A stretch of DNA of 64,000 nt from positions 949,001-1,013,000 of the forward strand of contig JACKOH010000001.1 in the NCBI GenBank assembly GCA_024234395.1, in the 5' to 3' direction. The stretch comes from Pseudomonadales bacterium. GTDB taxonomy: Bacteria > Pseudomonadota > Gammaproteobacteria > Pseudomonadales > Pseudohongiellaceae. The position numbers were made by a program, and so were the translations under genes. Shown here piece by piece: positions 17,202 to 25,900 of the stretch. Within the stretch, counting starts at the first letter, position 1, and every line of letters begins with the position of its first letter. Under the pieces are notes generated by a model. It saw only the letters and a program-made list of their open reading frames with translations, did no database searches and was not told the DNA's origin.

Positions 17202-18157
17202 TGTCTTATCTGTTCGACCGTTGGCTGGTTGGTTTTAAGGCGGATCATGGGTACCTGCAGTTGATCCAGTTCACTGGTAATGGATTCCATGCGCTCCCGG
17301 AACTGTTCCTCGTAGCGCTCGCGAATCCTTCCGTTAAAGGTATTCAGGGCACCGCGGCGCCTGCCGTCGGTGATACTGTAGTAACCCGGTAGCGGCAGCA
17401 CTTCTTCGAGCGGATCGGAAATAAATACGCAGATCACGTTGTTGTGACGGGACAGCTGGTAGAGGTACTGCAGGGCCCGTTCATCCAGTGTCGCAAAATC
17501 TGAAACGATGTAAAGGGTGCTGCCGGGCTTGGTGATGCGGCGGATCTGACCCAGTGCATAGGCCAGTCCCGGTTCGAAACCCGGATCCAGCGGAGTCTCG
17601 TCGCTGTCACTGTGGTCCTGCAGACGCTGATTGTACTGGTAAACCAGGTTCAGCAGGTGCAGGGCCGACCGTCGGCTGCGACGCGGGCGCACCAGGTTGG
17701 CGTTTTTGTCTGAATACACCAGTCCGCCGACCCGGTCGCCATTGTCGATCGCCAGCCAGCAGAACAGCGCCGCCACCTGGGCGGCTATTACCGATTTGAA
17801 GGCCACCTGGCTGCCGAAAAACATGTTGGAGGTCTGGTCCACGGCAACGATTACCGGGCGTTCCCGTTCCTCCCGGAATACCTTGGTGAAGGGCCGACTG
17901 GTGCGGGCCGTGACCCGCCAGTCAATGAGGCGGATATCGTCACCCTGCTGATAGGGGCGGAATTCCTCGAAATCGATGCCGCGGCCGCGCATTTTCGACA
18001 GGTGCAGGCCGGAAATCCCGGCAATAGAGCGGGTGTGAGCCACGTATTCCAGAGACCTGGCTGCGTAGCGTTGCAGCAGCAGGTCTTCGAGTTCGACTAC
18101 CGCGCCCTTGCACTGGTAGCGACTCTGGATGGGAGCCAATTGCATAGCCGCGGGCAT
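17180..18157 (-). CDS. DUF58 protein, Bat system
   Basis: The 325-residue protein has no membrane helix, unlike the DUF58 protein at 8502. The family core GRGIDFEEFRPYQQGDDIR followed by LIDWRVTARTSRPFTKVF is unmistakable, and a VWA-like strand (RPVIVAVDQTSNMFFGS) follows. It is the standard partner encoded directly after the MoxR ATPase in bat operons, and probably the soluble substrate or adaptor of that ATPase. The two DUF58 genes in this window are clearly divergent, so they are ancient paralogues and not a recent duplication. Confidence 0.92.
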   Translation of the reverse strand: MPAAMQLAPIQSRYQCKGAVVELEDLLLQRYAARSLEYVAHTRSIAGISGLHLSKMRGRGIDFEEFRPYQQGDDIRLIDWRVTARTSRPFTKVFREERERPVIVAVDQTSNMFFGSQVAFKSVIAAQVAALFCWLAIDNGDRVGGLVYSDKNANLVRPRRSRRSALHLLNLVYQYNQRLQDHSDSDETPLDPGFEPGLAYALGQIRRITKPGSTLYIVSDFATLDERALQYLYQLSRHNNVICVFISDPLEEVLPLPGYYSITDGRRRGALNTFNGRIRERYEEQFRERMESITSELDQLQVPMIRLKTNQPTVEQIRQWIVQNS

Positions 18158-18174
18158 GTTGATGACCCCTCAGC

Positions 18175-19134
18175 TCAGGCGGTGGGGACGCGTTCGCGGA
18201 TGGTCTCCAGGACTTTGTCGGGAGTGACCCCGCTGGCTTCCGCCTCGAAGCTCAGCAGAATCCGGTGACGCAGCACGTCGAACATGACTTCCTGTACATC
18301 GTCCGGGCTGACGAAATCCCGACCCTGAATCCAGGAGTGGGCTCTGGCACAACGATCCAGGGAGATGGTGCCACGCGGGCTGGCACCGTATTCGAGCCAC
18401 TTGACCAGGTCGTCGCCGTAGAGTTCCGGTTTGCGGGTCGCCATAATCAGCTGAATGATGTATTCCTCAACTTCCGGCGCCATGTGCATGGCGAGGATTT
18501 CCTGACGCGCTTCGAACAGGTTGGACTGATTGATAATCTTGGGTGGCGCCGGAATCTTGTTCTGCGCCTCGTTGCGCACCAGGTGCAGAATTTCCCGCTC
18601 CGCTTCGATAACCGGGTAATCGATCGTCACGTGCATGAGGAACCGGTCGAGCTGGGCCTCCGGCAGCGGGTAGGTCCCTTCCTGCTCGATCGGGTTCTGG
18701 GTGGCCATAACCATGAACAGGGGGGGCAGGGTAAACGATTCACGACCCACGCTGACCTGGTGTTCGGCCATGGCTTCCAGCAGGGCGGATTGCACCTTGG
18801 CAGGCGCACGGTTGATCTCGTCGGCCAGCACCAGGTTGTGGAATATCGGTCCCTGCTGAAAACGGAAGGAACCGTCTTCCGGACGGAATACCTCGGTGCC
18901 GGTGATGTCGCTGGGCAGCAGGTCAGGGGTAAACTGAATGCGGTGAAAGTCACCCTCAATAGCTCTCGATAAGTCCTTGATAGCTTTTGTTTTTGCCAGA
19001 CCTGGAGCACCTTCCACCAGCAGGTGTCCATCGGCTAACAGAGCGATCAGCAGGCGATCCAGCAGCTTTTCCTGGCCGATAATCTGATGTGAAAGCCAGT
19101 TTTTCAGCTCTGTTATCATTTCGTGGTGACTCAT
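18175..19134 (-). CDS. MoxR-family AAA+ ATPase, Bat system
   Basis: At 319 residues this is first in the minus-strand bat operon. Walker A is GAPGLAKTK (the K-T pair after GLA is usual in this MoxR subfamily), Walker B is LVLADEINRAPAK, and sensor 1 is MATQNPIEQEGTYPLPEAQL. The segment IQFTPDLLPSDITGTEV is diagnostic. It differs in subfamily from the ATPase at 7201 (GLAKTK versus GMGKTT; ITGTEV versus ILGVSI). It probably works as a hexameric chaperone that matures or remodels complexes through its VWA partners. Confidence 0.93.
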   Translation of the reverse strand: MSHHEMITELKNWLSHQIIGQEKLLDRLLIALLADGHLLVEGAPGLAKTKAIKDLSRAIEGDFHRIQFTPDLLPSDITGTEVFRPEDGSFRFQQGPIFHNLVLADEINRAPAKVQSALLEAMAEHQVSVGRESFTLPPLFMVMATQNPIEQEGTYPLPEAQLDRFLMHVTIDYPVIEAEREILHLVRNEAQNKIPAPPKIINQSNLFEARQEILAMHMAPEVEEYIIQLIMATRKPELYGDDLVKWLEYGASPRGTISLDRCARAHSWIQGRDFVSPDDVQEVMFDVLRHRILLSFEAEASGVTPDKVLETIRERVPTA

Positions 19135-19341
19135 ATTATTGTTCTCGATCTTCCAATGCGGGCAAATAGGGGAACGGCTGATCGGTCCTGGAAAGTTTCA
19201 GTCAGAGGTTCCATAGGCGAAGTCCCGGATTTTAAACGTTTTCAGGGCGATGTCTAGGGAGACTTTGTTCCAGTTTGTAGCTCGTCCACGCCGTGTAGTG
19301 ACCACGACCGGGCGGCATTCTGCTGCGGAGGAAATTGAATA

Positions 19342-19587
19342 ATGCAGCCATTGATCCTCTATTCCACGGCCGGTTGTCATTTGTGTGAAGAAGCGGAACT
19401 GCTGTTGCGGCAACTGGCGCTGGAGCTGCCTCTGCAATGGCAGACCATCGACATTGCCAGCGACCAGGTGCTGGTGGAACGTTACGGCATCCGCATTCCG
19501 GTGTTGTGCCGCGCGGACAGCGGCGGCGAGTTGGGCTGGCCATTCGACGGTGACCGGATCCGGGAATTCATCGTGGCTGACGGCTGA
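19342..19587 (+). CDS. Glutaredoxin-like thiol-disulfide protein (DUF836)
   Basis: A small thioredoxin-fold protein of 81 residues. The redox motif CHLC lies at about residues 12-15 (YSTAGCHLCEEAELLL), the cis-proline is in RIPVLCR, and the C-terminal GWPFDGDRI segment is typical of the family. It probably transfers electrons in the cytoplasm; the partner is unknown. It is a single gene convergent with tatD, with its stop 23 nt from the tatD stop. Confidence 0.85.
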   Translation: MQPLILYSTAGCHLCEEAELLLRQLALELPLQWQTIDIASDQVLVERYGIRIPVLCRADSGGELGWPFDGDRIREFIVADG

Positions 19588-19609
19588 AATAAGGTATCAG
19601 GTGCAACAC

Positions 19610-20425
19610 TTACGCCGCCGCGCCGGTGACGCCGAAAAGGCGGCGGGCATTGGCGCTGGTGTGCTGCGCCACTTGTTCTGCGCTTTCACCGCGGCAGCGG
19701 GCCACGGTTTCCAGGACCTCAACCAGATAGCGGGGTTCGTTGCGCCGTGAGGAGGGGGCCGGTCTGAGGCTTCGTGGCAGCAGGTAAGGGGCATCGGTCT
19801 CCAGCAGCAGCCGGTCTGCGGGAATCTCGCTGACCAGATCCTGCAGCGCCCGGCCGCGTCGTTCATCACAGATCCAGCCGGTAACTCCGATATACATGTC
19901 CAGGTCCAGATAGTCGAACAGCGCCTCCCGGGTATCCGTGAAGCAGTGGACCACGCCACCGGTCAGGTGGGAGCGATACTCCCTCAGAATCCGCTGGAAA
20001 CTGTCATGGGCATCCCGCTGATGCAGAAAAACCGGCTTCTGGACCTTCCCGGCCAGCTCCAGCTGCCTGGCAAAGGCATCTTCCTGTTGATCGCGAGGTG
20101 AATAGTCGCGGTTGAAGTCGAGGCCGGTTTCGCCTACTGCGACCACTTCAGGCAGGCGCGCATAGTGCTCGATCTGACGTCCGGCCTCAGCGTCGAATGT
20201 GCTCGCCACGTGGGGATGAAAGCCTGCCGTAAGGGTCAGGTAGCCCGCATGCTCACGGCTCAGGGTCAGGGCTGCGGCCACCGACTCCAGATCGGTACCG
20301 GTGACGATGATGTGTCCGATGCCGGCCGCCCGGGACTGCTCGAGGACCTGGTCGAGATCGTGACTGAACGAACTGTGCGCGAGATTGGCTCCGATATCGA
20401 TAAGGGGTGGGATGCTGGTGTTCAT
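19610..20425 (-). CDS. tatD: TatD family metal-dependent deoxyribonuclease
   Basis: TatD is a TIM-barrel metallohydrolase acting as a 3'-5' exonuclease or DNA repair nuclease. The protein is 271 residues from the chosen ATG at 20425 (MNTSIPPLIDIGANLAHSSF). The DIGANL start, lacking the His pair of YcfH-type proteins, points to TatD proper. GETGLDFNRDYSPRDQQ and LHQRDAH supply metal ligands, and a late Asp lies in LLETDAPYLLP. The frame stays open to 20521, but those extra 32 residues have no counterpart in the family. tatABC genes are not nearby. Confidence 0.9.
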   Translation of the reverse strand: MNTSIPPLIDIGANLAHSSFSHDLDQVLEQSRAAGIGHIIVTGTDLESVAAALTLSREHAGYLTLTAGFHPHVASTFDAEAGRQIEHYARLPEVVAVGETGLDFNRDYSPRDQQEDAFARQLELAGKVQKPVFLHQRDAHDSFQRILREYRSHLTGGVVHCFTDTREALFDYLDLDMYIGVTGWICDERRGRALQDLVSEIPADRLLLETDAPYLLPRSLRPAPSSRRNEPRYLVEVLETVARCRGESAEQVAQHTSANARRLFGVTGAAA

Positions 20426-20765
20426 AGGGGCGCTACTGTACCCGTCACCGCCCGCCAGCTCAAGATAGTTCGGGGCCTGCGCTGGGAGCGTCCGGATGCT
20501 GCCATTGCAGCGCCGGGACAACAGGTCTGGTCAGGGCAGGCCGCCTGTGACCGGGTTGGAGGTTGTCAGCGCGCCGGATTCCGGCCGGCAGGCGGTTGTA
20601 TGGAAAATAGCCTGCCAATAGCTGATAATACGCCCGCGCGGCCAGCACCCGGGGCAGCTGGCGTGAATCTTGATTAGCATTGTGCAGGTAGCCGCCGCTG
20701 GTTAACGCCCCGGTAGCGGCCACGGTCCTGCCTGTCTGCAAAGCTGCGATTGAACGGGAAATACC
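20426..20765. other. 340-bp gap between divergent tatD and ilvE
   Basis: Both flanking genes must have promoters here, because they are divergent. I see no convincing -35/-10 pair, leader peptide or attenuator hairpin. Open frames in this stretch are shadows without recognisable products or ribosome binding sites. Confidence 0.5.
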
Positions 20766-21800
20766 TTGGAAAAGAAAGCACTGAACTGGTCCGAACTCGG
20801 CTTCAGTTACCGGAAAACCGATTTTCGTTTTAGCGCCATCCACAGTGATGGCAAATGGTCCGATGGCGAACTGGTGGAGTCCGAGATTATTCCTGTGCAC
20901 GAAGGCGCACCGGCGCTGCACTATGCCCAGCAGTGTTTCGAGGGGCTCAAGGCGCAGACCGCTCCCGATGGCCGGGTACTGCTGTTCCGTCCGGATCTGA
21001 ACAGCGAACGGATGAAACAGGCGGCCGGACGACTGCTGATGCCCGAGGTTCCCCGGGAACTCTTTCTGCGTGGAGTCGAGGAAGCGGTGCGGGCCAATTA
21101 TGCCTGGATTCCGCCCCATGGATCCGGTGCTTCTTTATATATCCGGCCGATGCTGATCGGAGTGGGGGAAAACCTCGGCCTGCGGCCCGCCCGCCAGTTC
21201 GAGTTCCGGGTATTCGTATCACCGGTAGGGCCCTATTACTCAAGCAATGGCATGGCGGTGATTTCCCTGGCCGTCTCGGAGCTGGACCGGGCCGCTCCAC
21301 ACGGCACCGGCAACTACAAGGTGGGCGCCAATTACGCCGGTGGCCTGCTGGCCACCCGCGAGGCACAGGCTCAGGGTGCCAACGAGGCGTTGTTTCTCGA
21401 TGCCGCAGAGCGGCGCTACATCGATGAAGCCGGATCGGCGAATATCGTCATTGCCATGACCGGAAACCGTTTCGTCACGCCGCGTTCCGATGCGGTACTG
21501 CCCAGCGTCACGCGTCGCTCACTGATGGTGCTGGCCGAGGATCGTCTGCAGCTCAAGACCGAAACCCGTCCCATCGATCTGCGTGCCGAATTGCAGGACT
21601 TTGAAGAAGTGGCGGCCTGCGGAACCGCCGCGGTCCTGTCCCCGGTCGGGCGAATCTGGTTCGACAATGCCTGGCACAGTTTTCATGATGAGGGCAGGTC
21701 GGTCGGGCCGGTGATGCAGGAACTCTATGATCTGCTGGTCGGTATTCAGCGCGGTGAGCTGGACGATCCATACGGCTGGACCCACGAAGTTTCCCTCTGA
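20766..21800 (+). CDS. ilvE: Branched-chain amino acid aminotransferase
   Basis: The enzyme transfers the amino group between glutamate and the keto acids of leucine, isoleucine and valine, using PLP. The protein has 344 residues. The N-terminus (LNWSELGFSYRKTDFRF), ALHYAQQCFEGLKA and the RPDLNSERM arginine motif identify the longer bacterial/eukaryotic BCAT2-like class rather than the 308-residue E. coli type. The PLP lysine is Lys185 in GTGNYKVGANYAGG. The start is a TTG at 20766 with GGGAAA upstream, and the N-terminal MEKK matches relatives. It stands alone, away from other ilv genes. Confidence 0.92.
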   Translation: MEKKALNWSELGFSYRKTDFRFSAIHSDGKWSDGELVESEIIPVHEGAPALHYAQQCFEGLKAQTAPDGRVLLFRPDLNSERMKQAAGRLLMPEVPRELFLRGVEEAVRANYAWIPPHGSGASLYIRPMLIGVGENLGLRPARQFEFRVFVSPVGPYYSSNGMAVISLAVSELDRAAPHGTGNYKVGANYAGGLLATREAQAQGANEALFLDAAERRYIDEAGSANIVIAMTGNRFVTPRSDAVLPSVTRRSLMVLAEDRLQLKTETRPIDLRAELQDFEEVAACGTAAVLSPVGRIWFDNAWHSFHDEGRSVGPVMQELYDLLVGIQRGELDDPYGWTHEVSL

Positions 21801-21806
21801 ACGATG

Positions 21807-21840
21807 CGGGCTGGACCGGACCTTTCCGGTCTGCAGCCCG
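21807..21840 (+). terminator. Hairpin downstream of ilvE
   Basis: CGGGCT pairs with AGCCCG and ACCGGA with TCCGGT, giving a strong interrupted stem with a short CCTT loop 7 nt after the ilvE stop. There is no T run, so it may be a processing or pausing hairpin and not a true intrinsic terminator. Confidence 0.4.
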
Positions 21841-22061
21841 GCTGACAGTCACCCCTGACCCAGGCCTTCAGGCCGCGTCGTCACGGTGCTCCGCGGTCGT
21901 TTCGACCCCGGCCCTGCAATGCCGTTTGCCGGGCTGCAGCGCCGCTGACCGGGCCGGCGGGTTCTTCAACAAAAACTTGACCGAACTGTGACTAGCCCTT
22001 ATATATGTGCGCTTTGCAAAATTCACGCAGCGCAAAACCATTCAAGGAAGTCACAGTTTCA

Positions 22062-24761
22062 ATGTCAAAATCCCTGGTCATCGTCGAGTCCCCCGCCAAA
22101 GCCAAGACCATAAACAAGTACCTGGGACCGGAATTCGTCGTCAAGTCCAGCGTCGGGCACATCCGCGATCTGCCAACTTCCGGCAGCTCCAACGGGACCG
22201 ATCCCAAGGCCCGAGCGGCGGCCGCTGCGGCCACCCGCAAGATGAGCGTCGAGGAAAAGGCCGAACATCGCAAGCGTAAGCAGAAGGAACAGCTTATCAA
22301 GCGGATGGGCATAGACCCGGAACACGACTGGCGTGCCAATTACGAGATTCTGCCGGGCAAGGAAAAAGTTGTCAGCGAATTGAAGAAGCTGGCCAAATCT
22401 GCTGACCGCGTCTACCTGGCCACTGACCTTGATCGCGAAGGGGAGGCGATAGCGTGGCATTTGAAGGAAGCAATCGGCGGTAACCCGGAGCGATTCAAAC
22501 GGGTAGTGTTCAACGAGATCACCAAGCGTGCAATCCAGGAGGCCTTCGCGGAACCAGGCGAGCTGGACATGCGCTATGTCGAGGCGCAGCAGGCGCGGCG
22601 TTTTCTCGATCGGGTGGTGGGTTTCATGGTATCGCCACTGCTGTGGGCCAAGGTGGCCCGCGGGCTGTCGGCCGGCCGCGTTCAGTCGGTTGCGGTGCGC
22701 CTGGTAGTGGAACGGGAGCAGGAAATCCGCGCTTTCATTCCCGAAGAGTTCTGGGAATTGTTTGCCGATCTGGAATCAGGTCAGAAGGACAAGCTGCGCT
22801 GCCAGGTCGTCAAGGAGGCGGGTAAAAATTACCGTCCCGGCAGCAAGGCGGAGAGCGATCGCGCTGTGGGCCTGTTGCAGAGTGCCGGCTACCAGGTCAT
22901 CCAGCGCGACGACAAGCCCACTTCATCGAAACCGAGACCGCCGCTTATCACGTCGACGCTGCAGCAGGCAGCCAGTACCCGGCTGGGCTTCGGCGTCAAG
23001 AAAACCATGATGATGGCCCAGCGTCTTTACGAAGCCGGTTACATCACCTACATGCGTACCGACGCCACACATCTCAGCGAAGATGCCATCGCTATGGCAC
23101 GGGATTACATCAAGGACGCCTTCGGCGACCGTTATCTGCCTGCTGAGCCGATACGTTACAGCTCCCGCGAAGGCGCTCAGGAAGCACACGAGGCTATCCG
23201 TCCCACCGACGTCAAGGTTCGCGCCGTGCGTCTGCAGAACATGGAACAGGATGCGGTACGCCTGTACAACCTGATCTGGCAATTTTTTCTGGCCTGTCAG
23301 ATGCCGCGCGCCGAGTACCTGAGTTCCACGCTGACCATTGGCGCCGGGGACTTTGAGCTGCGCGCCAAGGGCCGGATCATGAAGTTCGACGGCTATCTGA
23401 GAGTGATGCCGGGCAAGGAGGATGACGTCGTGCTGCCGGCCCTGGAAGTCGGAGACCAGCTGAATCTTAAGCGCCTGGATCCGATCCAGAATTTTACCCG
23501 CCCGCCCGCCCGATACACCGAAGCGAGCCTGGTGAAGGAACTGGAAAAGCGGGATATCGGTCGGCCTTCCACTTATGCGGCGATTATTTCCACGATTCAG
23601 GATCGCGGCTACGTGAAACTGGAAAACAAGCGTTTCCACGCCCTGAAGATGGGAGACATCGTCTCTGAAAGGCTGCTGGAAAGTTTCAGCGAGTTGATGA
23701 ATTACGATTTCACCGCGCGTATGGAAGATGCCCTGGACGATGTCGCCAATGGCAAGCGCAGCTGGAAAGACCTGCTCGATGAATTCTACGATGGCTTTCT
23801 CAAGCAACTGGAGAAAGCCCAGTCCGAAGATGACGGCATGCGCGCCAATAACCCCACCGACACCGATATTCCGTGTCCCAAGTGCGGTCGGCCCATGCAG
23901 ATTCGCACCGCCTCCACTGGCGTGTTTCTGGGCTGCTCCGGATATTCCCTGCCGCCCAAGGAACGTTGCAAGAGCACCATCAACCTGACTCCCGGCGACG
24001 AGGCGATCCGCACCGACAACGTCGAGGAAGCGGAAGAGCAGGAGAATCTGCAGTTACGGCACAAGCATCGCTGCAAACTCTGTGGTACGGCGATGGATGC
24101 CTACCTGATCGACGAAAATCGCAAGCTTCACGTGTGCGGGAACAATCCCGATTGTCCCGGCTATGAGGTGGAGGAAGGCAAGTTCAAGATTCGCGGTTAT
24201 GACGGTCCGGTAATTGAATGCGACAAGTGTGGTGCGGAGATGCAGCTGAAAACCGGCCGCTTCGGTAAGTATTTCGGTTGCACCAACGAGTCATGCAGCA
24301 ATACCCGCAAGCTGCTGCGCAACGGACAACCGGCACCACCGAAAATGGATCCGGTACCGATGCCGGAACTGCAGTGCGAAACGGTCGAAGACCACTATAT
24401 CCTCCGCGATGGCGCTTCGGGCCTGTTCCTGGCCGCCAGTAAGTTTCCCCGTAACCGGGAAACCCGGGCCCCTCTGGTGGAGGAGCTGCTGCCCCATAAG
24501 GACGAGATCGATCCCAAGTACGCCTTCCTGATGGAGGCGCCCACCGAGGACGATCAAGGCAACAAGACTCTGGTACGGTTCAGTCGCAAGACTCAGGAAC
24601 AGTACGTGCAGAGCGAAGTGGACAAGAAGGCCACCGGTTGGAAGGCCTTTTACCAGGGCGGTAAGTGGCAGGTCAGCCCGCCTGACAAGAAAACCGGCGT
24701 CCGTAAAAAAGCCACGGCAGGCAGGGGCAAAGGTAAGGGCAAGGGCCGCAAAGGTTCCTGA
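22062..24761 (+). CDS. topA: DNA topoisomerase I
   Basis: Type IA topoisomerase that relaxes negative supercoils behind polymerases. The protein has 899 residues from the ATG at 22062, which has AAGGAAG upstream; an in-frame ATG at 22005 adds 19 residues that do not match relatives. The TOPRIM domain opens with SLVIVESPAKAKTINKYL, and the acidic DLDREGEAIAWHL triad is intact. The active-site tyrosine is Tyr330 in YITYMRTDATHLS. Three C4 zinc ribbons follow (CPKCGRPM, CKLCGTAM, CDKCGAEM). A Lys/Gly-rich basic tail (about the last 25 residues) ends the protein. It is convergent with lexA. Confidence 0.97.
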   Translation: MSKSLVIVESPAKAKTINKYLGPEFVVKSSVGHIRDLPTSGSSNGTDPKARAAAAAATRKMSVEEKAEHRKRKQKEQLIKRMGIDPEHDWRANYEILPGKEKVVSELKKLAKSADRVYLATDLDREGEAIAWHLKEAIGGNPERFKRVVFNEITKRAIQEAFAEPGELDMRYVEAQQARRFLDRVVGFMVSPLLWAKVARGLSAGRVQSVAVRLVVEREQEIRAFIPEEFWELFADLESGQKDKLRCQVVKEAGKNYRPGSKAESDRAVGLLQSAGYQVIQRDDKPTSSKPRPPLITSTLQQAASTRLGFGVKKTMMMAQRLYEAGYITYMRTDATHLSEDAIAMARDYIKDAFGDRYLPAEPIRYSSREGAQEAHEAIRPTDVKVRAVRLQNMEQDAVRLYNLIWQFFLACQMPRAEYLSSTLTIGAGDFELRAKGRIMKFDGYLRVMPGKEDDVVLPALEVGDQLNLKRLDPIQNFTRPPARYTEASLVKELEKRDIGRPSTYAAIISTIQDRGYVKLENKRFHALKMGDIVSERLLESFSELMNYDFTARMEDALDDVANGKRSWKDLLDEFYDGFLKQLEKAQSEDDGMRANNPTDTDIPCPKCGRPMQIRTASTGVFLGCSGYSLPPKERCKSTINLTPGDEAIRTDNVEEAEEQENLQLRHKHRCKLCGTAMDAYLIDENRKLHVCGNNPDCPGYEVEEGKFKIRGYDGPVIECDKCGAEMQLKTGRFGKYFGCTNESCSNTRKLLRNGQPAPPKMDPVPMPELQCETVEDHYILRDGASGLFLAASKFPRNRETRAPLVEELLPHKDEIDPKYAFLMEAPTEDDQGNKTLVRFSRKTQEQYVQSEVDKKATGWKAFYQGGKWQVSPPDKKTGVRKKATAGRGKGKGKGRKGS

Positions 24762-24775
24762 GCCGTCGCCGGCAG

Positions 24776-25384
24776 CTACATCTGTCGGCGGATCACGCCC
24801 ACACTGATCCCTTCGATGTCGAAGGGCTGTGTACGCAGATCCACTTCGATGGGTGCAAACTCCGGGTTTTCCGCCAGCAAGGTAACCCGGTGGCGGCTGC
24901 GCGTGGTCTGCAGGCGCTTCACCGTCACTTCCTCGCCGAGCCTGGCGACGATGATGTCGCCGTTATTGGCACGCGTGGTCTTGTGCACTGCCAGCAGATC
25001 ACCTTCAAAGATTCCGGCGTTTACCATACTGGTTCCCTTCACCGTCAGCAGGTAATCGGCCCGGGGAGTGAACATCTCTGCCGGCACCTCGCAGTACTCG
25101 GCAATGGACTCTTCAGCCAGAATCGGGCTGCCCGCCGCAACCTGGCCGATAACCGGCAGCCCGGGGTGTTCCTCCGCCGGCAGCCGGATCCCTCTGGAGG
25201 TCCCGGGCAGCATCTCGATTGCGCCTTTGCGCGCCAGCGCCCGCAGGTGCTCCTCGGCGGCATTGGGCGATTTGAATCCCATCTGCTCGGCGATCTCGGA
25301 ACGGGTCGGGGGAAAGCCGGTCTCCTGCAGATAAGTCTTGATGAAATCCAGAATCTGTTCCTGGCGGGAAGTGAGCTTGATCAT
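24776..25384 (-). CDS. lexA: LexA repressor
   Basis: Master repressor of the SOS response, which self-cleaves when RecA filaments form. The protein has 202 residues. The N-terminal winged helix covers about 1-70. The cleavage site is Ala84-Gly85 (QVAAGSP), and the catalytic dyad is Ser119 (KGTSM) and Lys156 (EVTVKRL). All three lie at the same positions as in E. coli LexA. The gene is preceded by a strong LexA operator and so represses itself. No sulA-like gene follows; the stop lies 14 nt from convergent topA. Confidence 0.97.
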   Translation of the reverse strand: MIKLTSRQEQILDFIKTYLQETGFPPTRSEIAEQMGFKSPNAAEEHLRALARKGAIEMLPGTSRGIRLPAEEHPGLPVIGQVAAGSPILAEESIAEYCEVPAEMFTPRADYLLTVKGTSMVNAGIFEGDLLAVHKTTRANNGDIIVARLGEEVTVKRLQTTRSRHRVTLLAENPEFAPIEVDLRTQPFDIEGISVGVIRRQM

Positions 25385-25408
25385 GGGCTATCACCGGTCT
25401 CAACATGT

Positions 25409-25444
25409 AACTGTAATTATATACAGTTATCTGCCGCAGGCCAA
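25409..25444 (-). promoter_or_regulatory. lexA promoter with LexA operator (SOS box)
   Basis: The palindrome AACTGTAATTATATACAGTT (25409-25428) has the CTGT-N8-ACAG core of gamma-proteobacterial LexA boxes. On the minus strand it contains a perfect -10 hexamer TATAAT (25416-25421), with a -35-like TTGGCC (25439-25444) exactly 17 nt upstream. Bound repressor would cover the -10 region, giving autoregulation. Confidence 0.88.
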
Positions 25445-25484
25445 ACCTCTTGAGGTGTTCCCACGAGGTTGAGCGTTTCGCAAG

Positions 25485-25552
25485 GGCAGAAAAAGGGGCA
25501 GAAAAGGGGGACAGAAAAGGGGACAGTCCCTCAGGGACTGTCCCCTTTTCTG
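25485..25552. repeat. REP-like palindrome with direct-repeat lead-in
   Basis: Two copies of a GGGCAGAAAAGGGG-like unit (25485 and 25496 onward) lead into a perfect 20-bp-arm palindrome at 25512-25552 with a 1-nt centre. Its core is GGGGACAGTCCC on one side and its mirror on the other. Motifs of this kind occur as dispersed REP sequences in several proteobacteria, often together with REP-associated tyrosine transposases. It lies between lexA and the small gene at 25571, where it could also stop transcription. No transposase is present. Confidence 0.75.
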
Positions 25553-25570
25553 CCTTACTTTACCCGGTAG

Positions 25571-25900
25571 TCAGAGAATCTGGAAATCGTCACCCAGGTC
25601 CAGCAGCTCGGGTTCCACGTCGGTCAGGGCACCTGACCAGTTTTCCGGAATGATGTCCGAGTCGTAGTAGAGGCTGTCTTCCTTGTTGAGTTCGTAGGGT
25701 GAGCGCCAGTCCTCGGGAGCTTCGGCCGGCAGGAGCGGGAGTTGTTGCCAGGTTACAAGATCGAATTCACCAACCTCGCCATCGATGTGCTGGTACTCGA
25801 TGGTGCCATTCTGCTCATCTATCGCCACGACTTCGAAGACGGCACCGGTGAAAAGATCCTGGTACCAGGACGAAATTTCGGCTGTCAGATGATTCATCAT
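25571..25900 (-). CDS. Small acidic protein, DUF6763-like
   Basis: The 109-residue product is strongly acidic and starts MMNHLTAEISSWYQDLFTG, preceded by a good GAGGAG site 5 nt from the ATG. The pattern (aromatic N-terminus, FEVVAIDEQNGTIEYQH, GEVGEFDLVTWQQL, then an EDW motif) agrees with a small uncharacterised family of gammaproteobacteria that I recall as DUF6763. The function is unknown. It has no signal peptide or membrane helix, so it is cytoplasmic. It is a single gene flanked by the REP-like palindrome downstream and a long non-coding gap upstream. Confidence 0.72.
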   Translation of the reverse strand: MMNHLTAEISSWYQDLFTGAVFEVVAIDEQNGTIEYQHIDGEVGEFDLVTWQQLPLLPAEAPEDWRSPYELNKEDSLYYDSDIIPENWSGALTDVEPELLDLGDDFQIL

